Assembly (NCBI GenBank): GCA_023433445.1
Contig: JAEZCS010000040.1
Span: 1-18,771 of the forward strand
DNA from: Pseudomonadota bacterium
GTDB lineage: Bacteria; Pseudomonadota; Alphaproteobacteria; Sphingomonadales; Sphingomonadaceae
Direction: 5' to 3'
DNA: 18,771 nt
The position numbers and the translations under genes are program-made. The notes below the pieces were generated by a model. It was not told where the DNA came from. It was given only the letters and a program-made list of their open reading frames with translations, and did not search any database. Positions 15,280 to 18,771 of the stretch are shown here, piece by piece (the stretch's first letter is position 1; every line of letters begins with the position of its first letter).

Positions 15280-17282
15280 TCTGCGGCCTCCGCGAAGCTC
15301 TCACCATGGATCAACTCGGCCGAGCATTGCTGCATCGTCGGGCTGGCACGGCAGATAGCGTTGGTCAGGTAGAAATCCTTGATCGGCGAGCCGAACTCAC
15401 CGCTGGCTCCAGTCGGCAGCGATGGCACGGACCACCCATAATCAGCGAGGCCTTCGACACCCAGCGCCGGAACCGCCTTCACCATCTCGGCGCGCAGTTC
15501 ATCGAAGCTGTCGAACGGCAGCGTGGCTCCCAGCACTTCAGACAGAGCGCGCAGGATCGACCAATCTTCACGGGCATTGCCCGGCGCGAACACAGCCTTT
15601 TCACCGCGCTGCACCCGGCCTTCCAGATTGACGTAGGTTCCCGCCTTTTCGGCATAGCTGGCGCCCGGCAGGATCACGTCCGCCGCATGCGCGCCCTTGT
15701 CGCCATGATGGCCGATATAGACCTTGAAGCTGTCGTCGAACGCCGAATAATCAACCTCGTCAGCGCCGAGCGAAAAGAGCAGCTTCGGCTTGGCCGCAGC
15801 CACAGCCTTGACCCCACCCTGCGTCGCATAACCCAGCATCAGCCCGCCCATACGCGCCGCCGCGAAGTGCAGCACATTATAACCGTTCCAACCATCCTTG
15901 ATCAGGCCCAGCGTATCGACCAGCGCCAGAGTGTCGCCATGCGCGCCGTCCTTGGCCAGCACGCCGCCGCCGACAATCATCGCCGGGCGAGCAGCCTCGC
16001 CGAACGCTTGCGTTACCGCTTCCGGCAGCTTCGCCAGCAACGATGCGTCATTGCCCAGCCATTCGACCTTGTAGGTCAGGTCAACCTGCGGCCCAATGGC
16101 GAAAACCTTCGCGCCCTTCTTGATCGCCTTGCGGATACGCGTGTTCACCAGCGGCGCTTCCCAGCGCAGGTTGGTGCCGACGAGCAGGATCGCGTCTGCG
16201 GTCTCAATGCCGTTCAGCGTCGTGTTGAAATTCACCGCCGACAGGCTCGACACATCATAGGCCAAGCCCGTCTGACGCCCTTCCAGCATCGAACCGCCCA
16301 GCTTTTCGACCAGCGCCTTGCCCGCGAACATCGTCTCGCAGTCGAGCAGGTCGCCCGCCAGCGCCGCAACCGAACCGCCATGCTTAACCGCCGCGATGGC
16401 GGCAAAAGCCTCGTTCCAGGTCGCCGGAACCAGCTTGCCGTCCTTGCGGACATAGGGCTTATCGAGCCGCTTGCGCACCAGGCCGTCAACATTGTGCCGG
16501 GTCTTGTCGCTTGCCCACTCTTCATTCACGTCGTCGTTGATGCGCGGTACGGCGCGCAGAACCTGACGGCCACGGCTATCCAGACGGATATTGGTGCCCA
16601 CCGCATCCATAACGTCGATCGCCGGGGTCTTGCGCAGCTCCCAAGGACGCGCCTCGAACGCATAAGGCTTTGAAGTCAAAGCGCCCACGGGGCACAAATC
16701 CACCACATTGCCCGAAAGCTCGCTCTTCGCGGCATGTTCGAGATAGGTGGTGATCTGCATATTTTCGCCGCGATAGATCGCGCCGATTTCCGGCACACCC
16801 GCGACTTCCTCGGCAAAGCGCACGCAGCGGGTGCACTGGATACAGCGGGTCATGACCGTCTTGACGATCGGACCCATATATTTCTCGGTAACGGCGCGCT
16901 TGTTCTCGTCAAAGCGGCTCTTGCCACGGCCGTAAGCGACCGACTGGTCCTGAAGGTCACACTCACCGCCCTGATCACAGATTGGGCAATCGAGCGGGTG
17001 GTTGATGAGCAGGAACTCCATCACCCCTTCGCGCGCCTTCTTGACCATTTCGGTCTGCGTGAAGATTTCCTGATTGTCCGCAGCCGGCAGCGCGCAGCTT
17101 GCCTGCGGCTTGGGCGGTCCAGGCTTCACCTCGACCAGACACATGCGGCAATTGCCCGCGATGCTCAGCCGCTCATGATAGCAGAAGCGCGGAATTTCCT
17201 TCCCCGCCAGCTCGCAAGCCTGCAGGACAGTCGCGCCCGCCGGGACTTCGAGTTCTACGCCGTCTACTTTGACCTTGGGCAT
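15276..17282 (-). CDS. nuoG: NADH-quinone oxidoreductase subunit G (Fe-S subunit)
   Basis: NuoG is the large Fe-S subunit of the complex I peripheral arm, carrying electrons from NuoF to NuoI. All ligands are visible: the 2Fe-2S cluster N1b with C34, C45, C48 and C63; the His/Cys cluster N5 with H95, C99, C102 and C108 (HPLDCPICDQGGECDLQD); and N4 with C147, C150, C153 and C197 (RCIQCTRCVRFAEE, then CPVGALTSK). The remainder is a molybdopterin-oxidoreductase-like domain without cofactor motifs. At 668 residues it is the short alphaproteobacterial/mitochondrial form, and the extra N7 cysteines of the E. coli type are not seen. The ATG lies 2 nt after the nuoF stop with GGAG just upstream; the stop overlaps nuoH. 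Confidence 0.98.
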   Translation of the reverse strand: MPKVKVDGVELEVPAGATVLQACELAGKEIPRFCYHERLSIAGNCRMCLVEVKPGPPKPQASCALPAADNQEIFTQTEMVKKAREGVMEFLLINHPLDCPICDQGGECDLQDQSVAYGRGKSRFDENKRAVTEKYMGPIVKTVMTRCIQCTRCVRFAEEVAGVPEIGAIYRGENMQITTYLEHAAKSELSGNVVDLCPVGALTSKPYAFEARPWELRKTPAIDVMDAVGTNIRLDSRGRQVLRAVPRINDDVNEEWASDKTRHNVDGLVRKRLDKPYVRKDGKLVPATWNEAFAAIAAVKHGGSVAALAGDLLDCETMFAGKALVEKLGGSMLEGRQTGLAYDVSSLSAVNFNTTLNGIETADAILLVGTNLRWEAPLVNTRIRKAIKKGAKVFAIGPQVDLTYKVEWLGNDASLLAKLPEAVTQAFGEAARPAMIVGGGVLAKDGAHGDTLALVDTLGLIKDGWNGYNVLHFAAARMGGLMLGYATQGGVKAVAAAKPKLLFSLGADEVDYSAFDDSFKVYIGHHGDKGAHAADVILPGASYAEKAGTYVNLEGRVQRGEKAVFAPGNAREDWSILRALSEVLGATLPFDSFDELRAEMVKAVPALGVEGLADYGWSVPSLPTGASGEFGSPIKDFYLTNAICRASPTMQQCSAELIHGESFAEAAE

Positions 17283-17284
17283 GA

Positions 17285-18601
17285 TTACTCCGCTGCCTCC
17301 ATGACGGGGGCGCTACCCTTATTCTCGTTGATCCGCCGCTCGATCTCGGGGCGGAAATGCCGGATCAGCCCCTGGATCGGCCAAGCCGCCGCATCGCCGA
17401 GCGCGCAGATGGTATGGCCTTCGACCTGCTTGGTGACCTCGTGCAGCATGTCGATCTCGCTGATGTCGGCCTCACCCGAACGCAGCCGCTCCATCACGCG
17501 CCACATCCAGCCGGTGCCTTCACGGCACGGCGTGCACTGGCCGCAGCTTTCATGCTTGTAGAAGTAGGACAGACGGCTGATCGCGCGGACGATATCGGTC
17601 GACTTGTCCATCACGATGACGGCGGCTGTGCCGAGACCCGAACCCAGCGCCTTCAGACCATCAAAGTCCATCGGCGCGTCCATGATCTGTGCGGCCGGCA
17701 CCAATGGCACTGACGATCCACCGGGGATCACCGCGAGCAGATTGTCCCAACCGCCGCGAATACCGCCGCAATGCCGGTCGATCAGCTCCTTGAAGCTGAT
17801 GCCCATCGATTCCTCAACGACGCAGGGCTTGTTCACATGGCCGCTGATCTGGAACAGCTTCGTGCCCTTGTTATTCTCCCGCCCGAAGCTGGAAAACCAT
17901 TCAGAGCCACGACGCAGGATCGTCGGCGATACCGCGATCGACTCCACGTTGTTCACCGTGGTCGGACAACCATAGAGCCCAGCACCCGCCGGGAAAGGCG
18001 GCTTCAGGCGCGGCTGGCCCTTCTTGCCTTCCAGGCTTTCGATCTGCGCGGTTTCCTCGCCGCAGATATAGGCGCCAGCGCCGCGATGGACGAAGACGTC
18101 GAAATCATAACCGGAACCGCATGCGTTCTTGCCAAGGAAGCCCTTTTCATAGGCCTGCTCAACGGCGGCGAAGAGCACCTTCGCCTCATAGATGAACTCA
18201 CCGCGAATATAGATGTAGGCCGCACGCGCCCGCATCGCGAAGCCCGCGACCAGCGCGCCCTCGATCAGCTTGTGCGGATCATGGCGGATGATTTCGCGGT
18301 CCTTGCACGAACCCGGCTCGGATTCATCGGCATTGATGACCAGGAAGCTCGGACGGCCATCCTTGCTTTCCTTGGGCATGAAGCTCCACTTCATGCCGGT
18401 CGGGAAGCCAGCGCCACCACGGCCGCGCAATCCGCTAGCCTTGATGCGCTCGATGATCTCGTCCTGACCGATCTCCAGCAGCGCCTTGGTGTTATCCCAA
18501 TCGCCACGCTTCATCGCCGCGTCGATGCCCCAATCCTGGAAGCCATAGACGTTGGTGAAGATGCGGTCCTTGTCGGCCAGCGGCGCGATGACGTCGCTCA
18601 T
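17285..18601 (-). CDS. nuoF: NADH-quinone oxidoreductase subunit F (NADH/FMN-binding)
   Basis: NuoF binds NADH and FMN and holds cluster N3, the entry point for electrons into complex I. From the ATG at 18601 it has 438 residues. The FMN/NADH glycine-rich motif is GRGGAGFPTGMKW (60-72), the second is GAGAYICGEETA (174-185), and N3 ligands are C353, C356, C359 (ESCGQCTPCREG) and C399 (HTICALGDAAAWP). The in-frame ATG at 18622 was rejected because 18601 lies 7 nt after GAGGGAG and forms a TAATG junction with nuoE. Residue 186 is glutamine, where homologues commonly read CGEETALIESLEG; the neighbouring glutamates are intact, so function should be preserved. Confidence 0.98.
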   Translation of the reverse strand: MSDVIAPLADKDRIFTNVYGFQDWGIDAAMKRGDWDNTKALLEIGQDEIIERIKASGLRGRGGAGFPTGMKWSFMPKESKDGRPSFLVINADESEPGSCKDREIIRHDPHKLIEGALVAGFAMRARAAYIYIRGEFIYEAKVLFAAVEQAYEKGFLGKNACGSGYDFDVFVHRGAGAYICGEETAQIESLEGKKGQPRLKPPFPAGAGLYGCPTTVNNVESIAVSPTILRRGSEWFSSFGRENNKGTKLFQISGHVNKPCVVEESMGISFKELIDRHCGGIRGGWDNLLAVIPGGSSVPLVPAAQIMDAPMDFDGLKALGSGLGTAAVIVMDKSTDIVRAISRLSYFYKHESCGQCTPCREGTGWMWRVMERLRSGEADISEIDMLHEVTKQVEGHTICALGDAAAWPIQGLIRHFRPEIERRINENKGSAPVMEAAE

Positions 18602-18771
18602 TACCGCGCTCCCTCTTTCCATTGGCCCCTATAGTCATGATTCTGGGAAACCATTTCCTTCAGCGTCGTCGGCCCGCCTTCGGGGCAGCTCGTCTGACGC
18701 TCAATCTGCGGCCCGATCTTGGGCTGCTTGCCAGCGGCGAGATCGTCGAGGATCGCGCTCATGCTGTCATA
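18601..18771 (-). CDS. nuoE: NADH-quinone oxidoreductase subunit E, C-terminal fragment (5' end outside window)
   Basis: Only the last 56 codons and the TAA stop are inside the window. They encode a polar C-terminal tail containing GKQPKIGPQIERQTSCPEGG and ending RGQWKEGAR, consistent with the extension after the thioredoxin-like domain of alphaproteobacterial NuoE. The 2Fe-2S ligands lie upstream, beyond the right edge. The reading frame, the TAATG junction with nuoF and the position in the nuo order support the call. The tail alone has no diagnostic motif, so the identity leans on context. Confidence 0.85.
   Translation of the reverse strand, partial: YDSMSAILDDLAAGKQPKIGPQIERQTSCPEGGPTTLKEMVSQNHDYRGQWKEGAR

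Noticed and set aside
15306..16673. A 455-codon open frame on the plus strand opposite nuoG
   Set aside because: It is antisense to an intact NuoG coding region, has shadow-like composition and no recognisable domain.
18602..18622. An upstream ATG extending NuoF by seven residues
   Set aside because: It would remove the TAATG junction and lies upstream of the GAGGGAG box that serves the 18601 start.
1..18771. Defence system, prophage, CRISPR array, transposon, tRNA or secondary-metabolite cluster
   Set aside because: Every sizeable stretch is accounted for by housekeeping genes or one two-component pair; no repeats, integrase, transposase or tRNA-like cloverleaf was seen. I do not see an undescribed multigene system here.

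Overview
This 18.8 kb window reads as ordinary chromosomal DNA of an alphaproteobacterium, most likely a member of the Sphingomonadaceae (Sphingobium/Sphingomonas type). The basis is high G+C coding sequence, an alphaproteobacterial nuo gene order with a short NuoG of 668 residues, and the tail nuoN-birA-coaX-rnj-DUF1467, an arrangement I recall from this class. The genus is inferred from the style of the proteins, not from a search.

Layout. Positions 1-845 hold the 5' part of leuB (leucine biosynthesis) on the minus strand. recO (recombinational repair) lies just upstream of it on the same strand. A 128-bp divergent region separates recO from a plus-strand pair: a membrane histidine kinase and a NarL/FixJ-type response regulator, joined by an ATGA overlap. 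A convergent gap of about 140 bp with a hairpin and T-run ends that pair. From 4264 to the right edge everything is on the minus strand. Read in the direction of transcription it is nuoE (3' end only), nuoF, G, H, I, J, K, L, M, N, then birA, coaX, rnj and a DUF1467 membrane protein.

The minus-strand block is packed very tightly (ATGA, GTGA, TAATG and CTGA junctions, with no gap over 33 bp), so it is probably one long transcript. It encodes most of respiratory complex I: NADH input (NuoE/F), the Fe-S wire (NuoG/I), the quinone/membrane junction (NuoH) and the proton-pumping arm (NuoJ/K/L/M/N). Behind it come cofactor enzymes (biotin-protein ligase, type III pantothenate kinase) and ribonuclease J. 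nuoA-D presumably lie beyond the right edge.

No RNA gene, insertion sequence, CRISPR array, prophage or toxin-antitoxin module was seen, and I found no evidence of an undescribed multigene system. The points most worth a second look are birA, whose conserved biotin-site segment lies upstream of every ATG/GTG/TTG and seems to start at a CTG (or ATT) overlapping the nuoN stop; the histidine kinase, which keeps its phospho-histidine but has degenerate ATP-binding glycines and an unassigned sensor; a histidine-rich insertion in NuoL; and a three-codon minicistron ending on the GTG start of nuoJ.
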